From: Pseudomonas rhodesiae
GTDB lineage: Bacteria > Pseudomonadota > Gammaproteobacteria > Pseudomonadales > Pseudomonadaceae
Reading direction: 5' to 3'
Assembly: GCF_007858255.1 (NCBI RefSeq)
Contig: NZ_VFEU01000010.1
Span: 124,001-188,000, forward strand
DNA: 64,000 bases
The notes beneath the pieces are model-generated. The model made no database searches and was not told the origin of the DNA. It saw nothing but the letters and a program-made list of their open reading frames with translations. Both the position numbers and the translations under genes were made by a program. Below are positions 26,543 through 36,152 of the stretch, piece by piece. Every line of letters begins with the position of its first letter. Positions within the stretch are counted from its first letter, which is position 1.

Positions 26543-27629
26543 TGAACTGTTCTCCGTAGGTGTTGAAGCCCAGCACGCGTTGGTCCTGCAGGAAACCGCC
26601 GATCTGTTCCAGGGTGTCGGCGTCTTCCAGCTCCAGTCGCCGCAGGAAACAGTCGCAGCCGATGGTCAGCAATAGGTCGCCGAGGCGCGTGTGCAGGCCG
26701 TCGAACAGGTTTTGCAGGTTTGGCAGGATCGGCCCGGGTTCCATCACGGTGAGCACGATGCCGTTTTCCACCGCGCAGTAGAAACTCAGGCTGAGATCGT
26801 CATGCACTTGCTGGATCGCGCGCACGTAATACTGGTCGTGGATGCGCACCGCCAGCGGGTGGGCAGCGAAGATGCGGTGATCGAGGTCGGCCACCGCCAC
26901 GCCGATATGCCGCGCGTATTCTTCAGCGGCAGGTTCGGCATTGAGTTCGAATACCCGGCGGGACGGGCTGTCGGCCGCGGTCACCACCAGTTTTTCCGCA
27001 CGCGGCAGGATGTGGTGAGTGGTGAACACTTCAAAATCCAGCCAGGTGTTGACCAACACCACCACCGCCGCGCCGCTGTGAAACGCACCGTTGAAATACA
27101 CATGGGTGTGGGTCAGGAAGTTGTCGTCACCGGCCGAGCCGCCGAAGTGCGGGATATCCCCCAGGGCCGCGCTGAGGGCAGCGAGCACCATTTCTTCGCG
27201 GCTGGACAGGCCATCGAGCAAGGTCAGGGCAAAGGTGTTGCCTTTGATCGGCGCCAGGGTGTTGCTGCGGCAACCGCCCACCAGGCGTTCGACCATGTGC
27301 TGGGCATCGATCAGGCTGAAGTGCTCGACCTGGTCGATCAGTTCAGTGGCAATGGAAAAGTGCGCATGGTTAAAGCCCATCGCGGTCACGCAATTGCGCC
27401 CGTAGCCCTGGGGCGTGATCTCGCCGGCGCTGGTGCAGCCGACCACGCGCACGCTGCCGAAGCAGTGCTGCAAGGCATTGCCCAGGGCCTGCAAATCGTA
27501 GGAGGCCGAGCAGAAAAACAGCACGAAACCCAGGTACGGATGCAGCAGCTGTCGCGCCAACTCTTCGGCGGCCTGCCCGGCATCGATTGCCTGGGACATG
27601 GCGCTCACTACGCCTTCGTGGTTGTGCAT
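26472..27629 (-). CDS. FIST-domain signal protein upstream of PedS1
   Basis: The 385-residue soluble protein has a FIST N domain (about 30-225; LGFVLFFCSASYDLQAL, VVGCTSAGEITPQGY) and a FIST C domain (about 230-365; VRIHDQYYVRAIQQV, LTIGCDCFLRRLELED). FIST domains are thought to bind small ligands such as amino acids in signalling. GGAGAG lies eight bases before ATG 27629. The gene overlaps the PedS1 kinase gene by 71 bp, so the FIST protein may feed ligand information to this kinase, which has only a PAS sensor. A candidate regulator site is at 27686. The ligand is unknown. Confidence 0.88.
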   Translation of the reverse strand: MHNHEGVVSAMSQAIDAGQAAEELARQLLHPYLGFVLFFCSASYDLQALGNALQHCFGSVRVVGCTSAGEITPQGYGRNCVTAMGFNHAHFSIATELIDQVEHFSLIDAQHMVERLVGGCRSNTLAPIKGNTFALTLLDGLSSREEMVLAALSAALGDIPHFGGSAGDDNFLTHTHVYFNGAFHSGAAVVVLVNTWLDFEVFTTHHILPRAEKLVVTAADSPSRRVFELNAEPAAEEYARHIGVAVADLDHRIFAAHPLAVRIHDQYYVRAIQQVHDDLSLSFYCAVENGIVLTVMEPGPILPNLQNLFDGLHTRLGDLLLTIGCDCFLRRLELEDADTLEQIGGFLQDQRVLGFNTYGEQFNGMHINQTFTGVAIARGRAPGPH

Positions 27630-27685
27630 CGTCGACTCTCCCCTCAGAGGCTTGAGTGTACGAAGGCAGAGGCGGCGGCCCTATG

Positions 27686-27699
27686 CTACTTGGGTACTG
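27686..27699. promoter_or_regulatory. Candidate response-regulator site upstream of FIST-pedS1
   Basis: CTACTTGGGTACTG differs from CTACTTTGGTACTG (22968-22981) at one of 14 bases. It lies 57 bp upstream of the FIST start, in the opposite orientation to that gene. Binding is inferred. Confidence 0.55.
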
Positions 27700-27748
27700 G
27701 GTGGGGGATGCGATGGGATGAAAGTGCGCAAACGCACAGAGGATTCAA

Positions 27749-28140
27749 ATGTGGCAGGGGGCTTGCCCTCGATCGCGGCCTGACAGTCGACCAGGAGGTT
27801 GGATCAAACCGAGTACATATCCATTGCCGCGGTCACGGCGGCTATGGGTTCCGCCCTTACGGCGGGTCACTTTTGGAAGAGCGCCAAAAGTAACCAAAAA
27901 CGCTTTGCCCCACCACTCGGCACCTCGCCTAGGCTCGGTGTGCCCGTAATTCGACATTGATTTGGCTAAACCGGCATCCCTGCCGGTTTACCCTCCAAAT
28001 CAATGCCGAATTCCGGCCAGCGTGGTTAACGGGGCGCATGAGATCAAAAGCAAGAGCGGCTCGCTTCACATCGTGGTGACTGGGGGTTGCTACCCATTTG
28101 TATAGAGAGCTATGCCAATCAAGAGCCCTCCTCCCACATT
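27749..28140. repeat. Intergenic repeat region: half-REPs and a long hairpin element
   Basis: The 528-bp gap between FIST and the TauE-like gene holds a half-REP (GGCAGGGGGCTTGCCCTC, from about 27752). Next is a stretch of the type common between Pseudomonas genes (TTACGGCGGGTCACTTTTGG, GCGCCAAAAGTAACCAAAA), then a long imperfect hairpin at 27948-28012 and another half-REP near 28127. The short open frames in it are not credible genes. Confidence 0.7.
27948..28012. repeat. Long imperfect inverted repeat
   Basis: AATTCGACATTGATTTGG and TAAACCGGCA pair with TGCCGGTTTA and CCAAATCAATGCCGAATT across a TCCC loop, with one mismatch and a small bulge. The stem is close to 28 bp. It could be the terminal hairpin of a non-autonomous mobile element or a strong transcript end. 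Confidence 0.75.
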
Positions 28141-28157
28141 GCAATTGCATTTCAAGT

Positions 28158-28964
28158 TCAGCGTAAAGCGTTCAAAAGCATTCCCGCTGCAACCGCGACA
28201 CACAGGCTGGCGAACCCCACCTGCAAGGTGCGTGCGGCAATCACCGAGCATAGCCGCCGGCCGATCAGCATGCCGACGATGCTCGCGGCGATAAACACCC
28301 AGCCCACGGCGTCTATACGGACGCCGGCATGGAACGCGCCGACCACGCCGATCAGCGAGATCAGACTGATCACCATCAATGACGTGGCGACGATGCCGCG
28401 CATCTGCACGTCGGTGAGTTGCTTGAACGCTGGCACGATCAGAAAGCCGCCGCCGACGCCGAGCAAGCCCGACACGGCACCGGTGATGGCGCCAAGCGCA
28501 GCGAGGGTGGCGGTGCATTTGGCGGTCCAGGCCAGGCGCCCGGTCTGCTGGTTGAGCATGCAGTTTTTCTGGCCCCAGGAGGCGGCGCCATGGTCGCTCG
28601 GCCCGGCCTGGTTTTTTTCCCGTTGCAGCATGCGCCAGGCCACCAGCACCATCAACGCGCTGAACAGGCCCTTGAGCAACGCTTCGGGCATCTGGTGAGC
28701 GACGAACACCCCCAGCGGCGAAAACAACGCGCCGAGCAAGGCGATCAGCAAGGCGGCGCGATAGCGCACCAGGCCATGGCGCAAACCGTCTATCGCCCCC
28801 ACCGCCGCCGCCGCGCCCACCGCGAGCAACGACACCGGCGCGGCCTGGGTCATGCTCAAGCCCAGGCCCAGCACCAACGCGGGCACGCCGAGGATGCCGC
28901 CGCCCGCGCCGGTCAGGCCCATGACCAGGCCCATCAACACCCCCAACACACTGGCCAGTAACAT
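28158..28964 (-). CDS. TauE/SafE-family sulfite/organosulfonate exporter-like protein
   Basis: This 268-residue inner-membrane protein has about eight spans and the duplicated TauE/SafE pattern (VLMGLVMGLTGAGGGILGVPALVLGLGL in the first half, GAVSGLLGVGGGFLIVPAFKQL in the second). The gene begins immediately after the sulfide:quinone oxidoreductase gene (no gap), and a BigR-like repressor gene is just upstream. In bigR/biofilm-growth operons such permeases are thought to export sulfite or related sulfur products of sulfide detoxification. Its substrate here is inferred from that context. Confidence 0.88.
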   Translation of the reverse strand: MLLASVLGVLMGLVMGLTGAGGGILGVPALVLGLGLSMTQAAPVSLLAVGAAAAVGAIDGLRHGLVRYRAALLIALLGALFSPLGVFVAHQMPEALLKGLFSALMVLVAWRMLQREKNQAGPSDHGAASWGQKNCMLNQQTGRLAWTAKCTATLAALGAITGAVSGLLGVGGGFLIVPAFKQLTDVQMRGIVATSLMVISLISLIGVVGAFHAGVRIDAVGWVFIAASIVGMLIGRRLCSVIAARTLQVGFASLCVAVAAGMLLNALR

Positions 28965-30209
28965 TCAGTCCACCTTGCTCAGACGGGTCAGCCACTCGCG
29001 GCCCTTGAGCATGCCGTTCCAGTAGAACCACGGCAGCAAGGTCGCCTTGAGCCACCACATGGAGCGGCGCGCTTGGGTCGGGTCGAGGGCGAAGGTCGGC
29101 AGCAATTTTCCGCCGTAGCCGAACTCAGCCAGCACCACTTTGCCCTTCTCCACCGTCAGCGGGCAGGAGCCATAACCGTCGTACTTGAGCGGCAGCGGCG
29201 CCTGCTTGCGCAGGGCCAGCAGGTTTTCGGCGACCACCACGATCTGCTTGCGCACGGCCGCGGCGGTCTTGGCGTTGCTGGTGCCGCACACATCGCCCAG
29301 GCCAAAGATGGGCGCATAGCGCTGATGCTGCAGGCTGTGCGGGTGCACGTCGCACCAGCCGGCGGCGTCGGCCAGCGGGCTGTGGCGGATAAATTCCGGG
29401 GCCAGTTGCGGCGGCACTACGTGCAGCAGGTCGAAGGTTTTTTCCACAAGCGTGACGTTGCCCTCGGCATCCTTGACCTCGAACCAGGCTTTGCGCGCCG
29501 GGCCGTCGACCTTCACCAGGTTGGCATTGAAGGCCAGGCGCGCGTTGTATTTCTCCACGTATTTCATCAACGGCGGCACAAAGGTCGCCACGCCGAACAG
29601 CGCCGCGCCGGCCAGGTTGAATTCCACCTCGATGTTTTGCAAATGGCCCTGCTTGAGCCAGTGGTCGCAGGACAGGTACATAGCCTTCTGGGGCGCGCCG
29701 GCGCATTTGATCGGCATGGCCGGCTGGGTGAACAGTGCCTTGCCGGCCTTGAGTTGCTTGACTTGCTGCCAGGTATAAGCGGCGTGCTCGTAGCTGTAGT
29801 TGGAAGTCACGCCGTGCTGGCCGAGGGTGTCCTGCAAGCCTTCGATTTTCTCCCAGGCCAGGCGCAGGCCGGGGCAGACAATGAGGTTGTTCCAGGTCAC
29901 GCGCTGGCCGTTGTCGAGCACCAGGCTCTGGCTGTCCGGCAGCACCTCGGTCACGGCGGCCTGCACCCAGGTCACGCCATTGGGCAGCACATCGGCCAAA
30001 GGGCGGCGGGTCTTTTTCAGGTCGTACGCGCCGCCGCCCACCAGAGTCCAGGCCGGTTGGTAGCAGTGATAGTCGCTGGGTTCGATCAGGGTGATGTTCA
30101 GGTCGGGGTCGCGCTTGAGCAGGCTGGCCAGCAAGCCAATGCCTGCCGAACCGCCGCCGATGACAACGATGTCGCCACTGATGGTCTGGCCCCAGTGTTG
30201 GTCGGTCAT
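28965..30209 (-). CDS. sqr: Sulfide:quinone oxidoreductase (FAD-dependent, type II-like)
   Basis: The 414-residue flavoprotein has the N-terminal FAD dinucleotide fold [14 protein letters not shown] and a second FAD contact in [21 protein letters not shown]. Redox-active Cys candidates are in [11 protein letters not shown] and GDVCGTSN, placed as in SQOR-type enzymes. The amphipathic C-terminus ([18 protein letters not shown]) would attach it to the membrane. It oxidises H2S to persulfide/polysulfide and passes electrons to quinone. The gene is 51 bp downstream of the ArsR-type repressor gene and contiguous with the exporter gene, and divergent from the hydrolase that would consume persulfide. 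Confidence 0.9.
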   Translation of the reverse strand: MTDQHWGQTISGDIVVIGGGSAGIGLLASLLKRDPDLNITLIEPSDYHCYQPAWTLVGGGAYDLKKTRRPLADVLPNGVTWVQAAVTEVLPDSQSLVLDNGQRVTWNNLIVCPGLRLAWEKIEGLQDTLGQHGVTSNYSYEHAAYTWQQVKQLKAGKALFTQPAMPIKCAGAPQKAMYLSCDHWLKQGHLQNIEVEFNLAGAALFGVATFVPPLMKYVEKYNARLAFNANLVKVDGPARKAWFEVKDAEGNVTLVEKTFDLLHVVPPQLAPEFIRHSPLADAAGWCDVHPHSLQHQRYAPIFGLGDVCGTSNAKTAAAVRKQIVVVAENLLALRKQAPLPLKYDGYGSCPLTVEKGKVVLAEFGYGGKLLPTFALDPTQARRSMWWLKATLLPWFYWNGMLKGREWLTRLSKVD

Positions 30210-30260
30210 GGTCTATCGCCTTTTTTTGTCAATGCACACAAGGGTCGCTGCCGGATGGCG

Positions 30261-30596
30261 TCACGCCCAGCTTTTTATGACCGCGCCGCAGTAAAGGCCG
30301 GACAGGGTCTTCATCACTTGGATCACTTCGTGGCTGGCCAGTCCGTAGAAAATGTATTTGCCTTCGCGACGGGTGGCCACCAGCCCTTCGTCGCGCAGGA
30401 TGCCAAGCTGTTGCGACAGCGTCGGCTGGCGCACGCCGGTCATGGTTTCCAGCTCGCCCACATTGCGTTCGCCCTGGGTCAACTGGCACAGGATCAACAG
30501 GCGGTCTTCGTTGGCCAACGCCTTGAGCAAGGCACAGGCCTTGGACGCGGAAGCACGCAGTTGGGCGACTTCGCCCTCACTCAAGGTAGATTCCAT
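30261..30596 (-). CDS. bigR: ArsR-family repressor, BigR/SqrR-like
   Basis: The 111-residue winged-helix repressor is read from ATG 30596, where similarity begins; AGGA lies about ten bases upstream. An in-frame ATG at 30677 would put the N-terminus through the operator and is rejected. It has the HTH MTGVRQPTLSQQLGILRDEGLV and wing TRREGKYIFYG. Two cysteines (CALLKALA near residue 20 and GLYCGAVI near residue 104) are placed like the BigR/SqrR pair that forms a disulfide or tetrasulfide when persulfide is sensed. It should repress the genes on both sides. Two adjacent palindromes lie just upstream. Confidence 0.9.
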   Translation of the reverse strand: MESTLSEGEVAQLRASASKACALLKALANEDRLLILCQLTQGERNVGELETMTGVRQPTLSQQLGILRDEGLVATRREGKYIFYGLASHEVIQVMKTLSGLYCGAVIKSWA

Positions 30597-30633
30597 TTGC
30601 TTCGGGTCCTGTGTGTCACTTAATCTGAAAACA

Positions 30634-30665
30634 TTATGTGTAAACATAAAGTGATTGTAATCACT
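30634..30665. promoter_or_regulatory. Double-palindrome operator between bigR and the dioxygenase-like gene
   Basis: TTATGT-GTAA-ACATAA (30634-30649) and AGTGATT-GT-AATCACT (30650-30665) are two perfect inverted repeats placed end to end in the only intergenic space between the divergent genes. AT-rich palindromes of this kind are typical ArsR/BigR operators. The second overlaps the area just upstream of the hydrolase ribosome-binding site. Confidence 0.75.
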
Positions 30666-30691
30666 TTTTTCCAGCATCAGGGGCTACCGCC

Positions 30692-31555
30692 ATGCCAGCG
30701 TTGATTCAATCCTTTCTGGACGAGGCGTCGTCGACCTACACCTACGTGGTCTACGAAGCGGACGGCGGCCCCTGTGCCATCGTCGATTCGGTGCTCAACT
30801 ACGATCCGGCCTCCGGTCGCACCGACACCGCCCAGGCTGACAAGGTGATCGCATTCGTGCACGAGCACGGGTTGCAGGTGCAGTGGTTGCTGGAAACCCA
30901 TGCCCACGCTGATCACCTATCCGCCGCGCCGTACCTGCGCCGCACGCTGGGCGGCAAGATCGCCATCGGCCAGTGCATCAGCCAGGTGCAAAACGTGTTT
31001 AAAAACCTGTTTAACCTGGAGCCGGAATTCCACGCCGACGGTTCACAGTTCGATCATCTGTTCGCGCCGGACGAAATCTTCCACATCGGACGTTTGAAAG
31101 CCCAGGCGTTGCATGTGCCCGGGCATACCCCGGCGGACATGGCCTACCTGATCGACGGCAAGCTGATCCTGGTGGGCGACACACTGTTCATGCCGGATGT
31201 GGGCACCGCCCGCTGCGACTTCCCCGGCGGCGATGCGCATCAGTTGTACGCGTCGATGCGCAAGTTGTTGGCCTTCCCCCTGGAAACCCAGTTGTACGTG
31301 TGCCACGACTACCCGCCCCAGGGGCGCGAGGCGAAATGCCTGACCACGGTGGCCGAACAGCGCGCAAGCAATATTCATGTGCATGACGGTGTGGATGAAG
31401 CGGCGTTCGTGGCGATGCGCACCCAACGCGATGCCGGGTTGGGAATGCCGACGCTGCTGCTGCCGGCGATTCAGGTGAACGTACGCGCGGGGAATATGCC
31501 GCCGGCGGAAGACAATGGCGTGGTGTATTTGAAGATCCCGCTCAACCAGCTCTGA
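30692..31555 (+). CDS. blh: Metallo-beta-lactamase-fold hydrolase, persulfide dioxygenase-like (Blh/ETHE1 type)
   Basis: The 287-residue cytoplasmic protein has the metal-binding motif THAHADHLSAA (about residues 70-80), then HVPGHTPADMAYL, LVGDTLFMPDVGTARCDFPGGD and VCHDYPP. These are the ligands of the glyoxalase II/ETHE1 fold. The single-domain type, with AHADHL and D..GT.RCD, is the non-heme Fe(II) persulfide dioxygenase family, which oxidises glutathione persulfide to sulfite. It has no rhodanese domain. It is divergent from the BigR-like gene, so it should be induced by sulfide or persulfide together with the oxidoreductase. Confidence 0.88.
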   Translation: MPALIQSFLDEASSTYTYVVYEADGGPCAIVDSVLNYDPASGRTDTAQADKVIAFVHEHGLQVQWLLETHAHADHLSAAPYLRRTLGGKIAIGQCISQVQNVFKNLFNLEPEFHADGSQFDHLFAPDEIFHIGRLKAQALHVPGHTPADMAYLIDGKLILVGDTLFMPDVGTARCDFPGGDAHQLYASMRKLLAFPLETQLYVCHDYPPQGREAKCLTTVAEQRASNIHVHDGVDEAAFVAMRTQRDAGLGMPTLLLPAIQVNVRAGNMPPAEDNGVVYLKIPLNQL

Positions 31556-31917
31556 AATGCGGGACTCGAGATGCCCAAGATGTCGGTGTTACAGGCAGCT
31601 TGGCGCTAGCTGATTCACCGCCATCGGGGGCAAGCCCCCTCCCACCTATATGCCTGGGTGCATCAGCGACCCAGGCTGATGCCGTTACCAGGGCATGGGC
31701 CTACTAAAAGCCGACCCATCACTGTGTGGTGAGCGGGCTTGCCCCGCGCTGGGCTGCGCAGCAGCCCCATCCCAGGCGATGTTGTTTTACCTGGCCCACC
31801 GAGGCGGCTGGATTAGGGCCGCTGCGCGCCCCAGCGCGGGGCAAGCCCGCTCACCACAAAAACATTGTGCTTTCACTGAAGAGGGCAAGCGCCCTCCCAC
31901 ATGTGTGCTTGGGTTCA
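31556..31917. repeat. REP region with a duplicated bkdR 3' end
   Basis: The 362-bp gap between the convergent hydrolase and bkdR genes has three parts. A half-REP at about 31627-31645 is joined to a diverged copy (to 31686) of the end of bkdR (ACCCAGGCTGATGCCGTT). A REPIN of a different family follows at 31726-31857. A final half-REP (about 31882-31900) is joined to the genuine bkdR end. The two half-REP plus bkdR-tail blocks are offset by 255 bp. No gene is visible. Confidence 0.8.
31726..31857. repeat. Well-preserved REPIN, second family
   Basis: Outer arms GTGGTGAGCGGGCTTGCCCC and its complement at 31838-31857 enclose GCGCTGGGCTGCGCAGCAG and GGGCCGCTGCGCGCCCCAGC. The centre of about 60 bp is unique. 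A degraded relative is at 16276-16440. Confidence 0.85.
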
Positions 31918-32406
31918 TCAGGAACCCAGGCTGATGCCGTTGGAGGGCAATGGCAACGCGGTCTTGTAGCGCACCTGCTTGAGCGCAAAGCTGGAGCGGA
32001 TATTCGCCACGCCCGGCACTTTGGTCAGAAAGTCCATCATGAAGCGTTCCAGCGCCTGGATCGTCGGCACCAGTACGCGGATCAGGTAGTCGGGGTCGCC
32101 GGCCATCAGGTAGCACTCCATCACCTCGGGGCGATCGGCAATGGCGCTCTCGAACTGTTGCAGGGCCAGTTCGTTCTGCTTTTCCAGGCTGACGTGAATG
32201 AACACATTGACGTGCAAACCCAGCAGATCGGCGTCCAACAGGGTGACCTGCTCGCGGATCAGGCCCAGTTCTTCCATGGCCTTGACCCGGTTGAAGCACG
32301 GGGTGGGCGACAGGTTGACCGAGCGCGCCAGGTCGGCGTTGGTGATGCGCGCATTCTCCTGAAGGGCGTTGAGAATGCCGATATCGGTACGGTCCAGTTT
32401 GCGCAT
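31918..32406 (-). CDS. bkdR: Lrp/AsnC-family regulator BkdR
   Basis: The 162-residue regulator has the Lrp layout. The N-terminal HTH (about 5-60) begins [22 protein letters not shown] and contains [25 protein letters not shown]. The C-terminal ligand-binding RAM domain contains [17 protein letters not shown]. It is divergent from bkdA1 with 195 bp between. In P. putida BkdR activates the bkd operon in response to branched-chain amino acids. Part of its 3' end recurs at 31650-31686. Confidence 0.93.
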   Translation of the reverse strand: MRKLDRTDIGILNALQENARITNADLARSVNLSPTPCFNRVKAMEELGLIREQVTLLDADLLGLHVNVFIHVSLEKQNELALQQFESAIADRPEVMECYLMAGDPDYLIRVLVPTIQALERFMMDFLTKVPGVANIRSSFALKQVRYKTALPLPSNGISLGS

Positions 32407-32595
32407 GAGACAAAATCACCTGTTTATTATGTTTATGCAGTTTTTTTATCCGCAAATAGTCCTGAGCGCAACGAAACACAGATAAATATTCTTCTACGCC
32501 CCGCCTATGATTGTTGTAGGACAAGATTTCTCCTACCCGGAGACTGACTGTCAGCTAGCGCGCCCACTACAAGAAATTCACAAGATAGAGCGTAG

Positions 32596-33837
<1,242 letters not shown>

Positions 33838-33838
33838 C

Positions 33839-34897
33839 ATGAACGATCACAACAACAGCATCGAACTGGAAACCGCCATGACCACCACCACCATGACCAT
33901 GATCCAGGCCCTGCGCTCGGCCATGGATGTGATGCTCGAACGGGACGACAACGTCGTGGTGTTCGGCCAGGACGTCGGCTACTTCGGCGGCGTGTTCCGT
34001 TGCACCGAAGGCTTGCAGAGCAAGTACGGCACCTCGCGGGTGTTCGACGCGCCGATCTCCGAAAGCGGCATCGTTGGCGTGGCGGTAGGCATGGGCGCCT
34101 ATGGTTTGCGCCCGGTGGCGGAAATCCAGTTCGCCGACTACGTGTACCCGGCCACTGACCAGATCATCTCCGAAGCCGCGCGCCTGCGTTATCGCTCGGC
34201 CGGCCAGTTCACCGCGCCGCTGACCATGCGCATGCCCTGCGGTGGCGGCATCTATGGCGGCCAGACTCACAGCCAAAGTATCGAAGCGGTGTTCACCCAG
34301 GTCTGCGGCCTGCGCACGGTGATGCCGTCCAACCCGTATGACGCCAAGGGCCTACTGATCGCCTCCATCGAAAACGATGACCCGGTAATCTTTCTCGAAC
34401 CCAAGCGCCTGTACAACGGCCCGTTCGATGGCCATCACGACCGCCCTGTCACCCCCTGGTCGAAACACCCGCAAGCCCAAGTACCGGACGGTTACTACAC
34501 CGTGCCCCTGGACGTGGCCGCCATTGTGCGTCCGGGCTCGGCCGTCACCGTGCTGACCTACGGCACCACCGTGTATGTGTCGCAAGTCGCCGCCGAAGAA
34601 ACCGGCATCGATGCCGAAGTCATCGACCTGCGCAGCCTGTGGCCGCTGGACCTGGAAACCATCGTCAAATCGGTGAAAAAAACCGGCCGTTGCGTGGTGG
34701 TGCATGAAGCCACGCGCACCTGCGGCTTTGGCGCCGAGCTGGTAGCGCTGGTGCAGGAGCATTGCTTCCACCACCTGGAAGCGCCGATCGAACGCGTCAC
34801 CGGGTGGGACACCCCCTACCCGCACGCGCAAGAGTGGGCGTATTTCCCAGGGCCGTCCCGTGTGGGCGCGGCGCTGCAACGGGTCATGGAGGTCTGA
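33839..34897 (+). CDS. bkdA2: Branched-chain 2-oxo acid dehydrogenase E1 beta
   Basis: The 352-residue subunit carries the transketolase-like pyrimidine-binding domain (NVVVFGQDVGYFGGVF near residue 40, DAPISESGIVGVAVGMG) and the C-terminal transketolase domain (LTYGTTVYVSQVAAEE, VIDLRSLWPLD). Pairs with BkdA1 in a heterotetramer. The first dozen residues (MNDHNNSIELETA) vary between species, and a second ATG at 33878 is possible. It begins one base after the bkdA1 stop. Confidence 0.95.
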   Translation: MNDHNNSIELETAMTTTTMTMIQALRSAMDVMLERDDNVVVFGQDVGYFGGVFRCTEGLQSKYGTSRVFDAPISESGIVGVAVGMGAYGLRPVAEIQFADYVYPATDQIISEAARLRYRSAGQFTAPLTMRMPCGGGIYGGQTHSQSIEAVFTQVCGLRTVMPSNPYDAKGLLIASIENDDPVIFLEPKRLYNGPFDGHHDRPVTPWSKHPQAQVPDGYYTVPLDVAAIVRPGSAVTVLTYGTTVYVSQVAAEETGIDAEVIDLRSLWPLDLETIVKSVKKTGRCVVVHEATRTCGFGAELVALVQEHCFHHLEAPIERVTGWDTPYPHAQEWAYFPGPSRVGAALQRVMEV

Positions 34898-36148
34898 ATG
34901 GGCACGCACGTTATCAAGATGCCGGACATTGGCGAAGGCATCGCGGAAGTTGAACTGTCGGTCTGGCATGTGAAGGTCGGCGATATGGTCGTCGAAGACC
35001 AGGTGCTGGCGGACGTGATGACCGACAAGGCGATGGTGGACATTCCCTCGCCGGTGCACGGCAAGGTCATTGCTCTCGGCGGCGAGCCGGGCGAAGTCAT
35101 GGCCGTGGGCAGTGTGTTGATCAGCATCGAAGTGGAAGGCGCGGGCAATGCCAAGGATGTGCCTGTGACGGATGAACCAGTGAAGGCCGCCCCCGCAGTT
35201 GAAGCCAAACCAGCGCCGGTGGCCCCTGCGGTTGAACGCAAGCCCGCACCGCCCCCCGTATCCCGCGAGGCCGACGAACGCCCGCTGGCCTCCCCCGCTG
35301 TGCGCAAGCATGCGCTGGATGCCGGCATCCAACTGCGGCTGGTCCAGGGCACCGGCCCGGCCGGGCGGATCCTGCACGAAGACCTTGACGCCTATCTGCA
35401 ACAAGGTTCGGCGAAGCCTTCGACGGCAGCCACCCCTTACGCCGAACGCCACGACGAAGAACAAATCCCGGTGATCGGCATGCGCCGCAAGATCGCCCAG
35501 CGCATGCAGGACGCCACCCGGCGCGCCGCGCATTTCAGCTATGTGGAAGAAATCGACGTCACTGCGCTGGACGAACTGCGCGTGCACCTCAACGAAAAAC
35601 ACGGTGCCACTCGAGGCAAACTGACCCTGCTGCCGTTTATTGTGCGGGCCATGGTTGTGGCGCTGCGGGACTTCCCGCAGATCAACGCACGCTACGACGA
35701 CGAAGCCCAGGTCATCACTCGCCTCGGCGCGGTGCACGTGGGCGTCGCCACCCAGAGCGACGTGGGTTTGATGGTGCCGGTGGTGCGGCATGCCGAAGCG
35801 CGCAACCTGTGGGGCACCGCCGAAGAAATCACGCGCCTGGCCACGGCCGCACGCAATGGCAAGGCCAGCCGTGAGGAATTGTCTGGTTCCAGTATCACCC
35901 TGACCAGCCTCGGCGCCTTGGGCGGTATTGTCAGCACGCCGGTGCTGAATCTGCCGGAAGTGGCGATTGTCGGCGTCAACCGCATCGTCGAACGACCAAT
36001 GGTGATCAAGGGCCAGATCGTGATTCGCAAGATGATGAACCTCTCCAGTTCCTTCGATCACCGCGTGGTCGATGGCATGGACGCGGCGCAATTTATCCAG
36101 GCCATTCGCGGCCTGCTCGAACAACCCGCCAGCCTGTTCCTGGAGTAA
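34898..36148 (+). CDS. bkdB: Branched-chain 2-oxo acid dehydrogenase E2, lipoamide acyltransferase
   Basis: The 416-residue E2 has one N-terminal lipoyl domain with the modified Lys in [11 protein letters not shown] (about residue 44), a Pro/Ala-rich linker (about 90-130) and a peripheral-subunit-binding domain ([29 protein letters not shown]). The catalytic domain ends with the active-site His/Asp motif [10 protein letters not shown]. It transfers the branched acyl group to CoA and forms the complex core. It begins directly after the bkdA2 stop. Confidence 0.95.
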   Translation: MGTHVIKMPDIGEGIAEVELSVWHVKVGDMVVEDQVLADVMTDKAMVDIPSPVHGKVIALGGEPGEVMAVGSVLISIEVEGAGNAKDVPVTDEPVKAAPAVEAKPAPVAPAVERKPAPPPVSREADERPLASPAVRKHALDAGIQLRLVQGTGPAGRILHEDLDAYLQQGSAKPSTAATPYAERHDEEQIPVIGMRRKIAQRMQDATRRAAHFSYVEEIDVTALDELRVHLNEKHGATRGKLTLLPFIVRAMVVALRDFPQINARYDDEAQVITRLGAVHVGVATQSDVGLMVPVVRHAEARNLWGTAEEITRLATAARNGKASREELSGSSITLTSLGALGGIVSTPVLNLPEVAIVGVNRIVERPMVIKGQIVIRKMMNLSSSFDHRVVDGMDAAQFIQAIRGLLEQPASLFLE

Positions 36149-36152
36149 GGGC

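Noticed and set aside
27745..27957. Short open frames in the FIST-TauE gap
   Set aside because: They lie in repeated intergenic DNA, lack ribosome-binding sites and resemble no family.
30597..30677. Longer N-terminus for the BigR-like protein (start at 30677)
   Set aside because: It would be encoded by the palindromic operator and has no family counterpart; ATG 30596 fits the family length.
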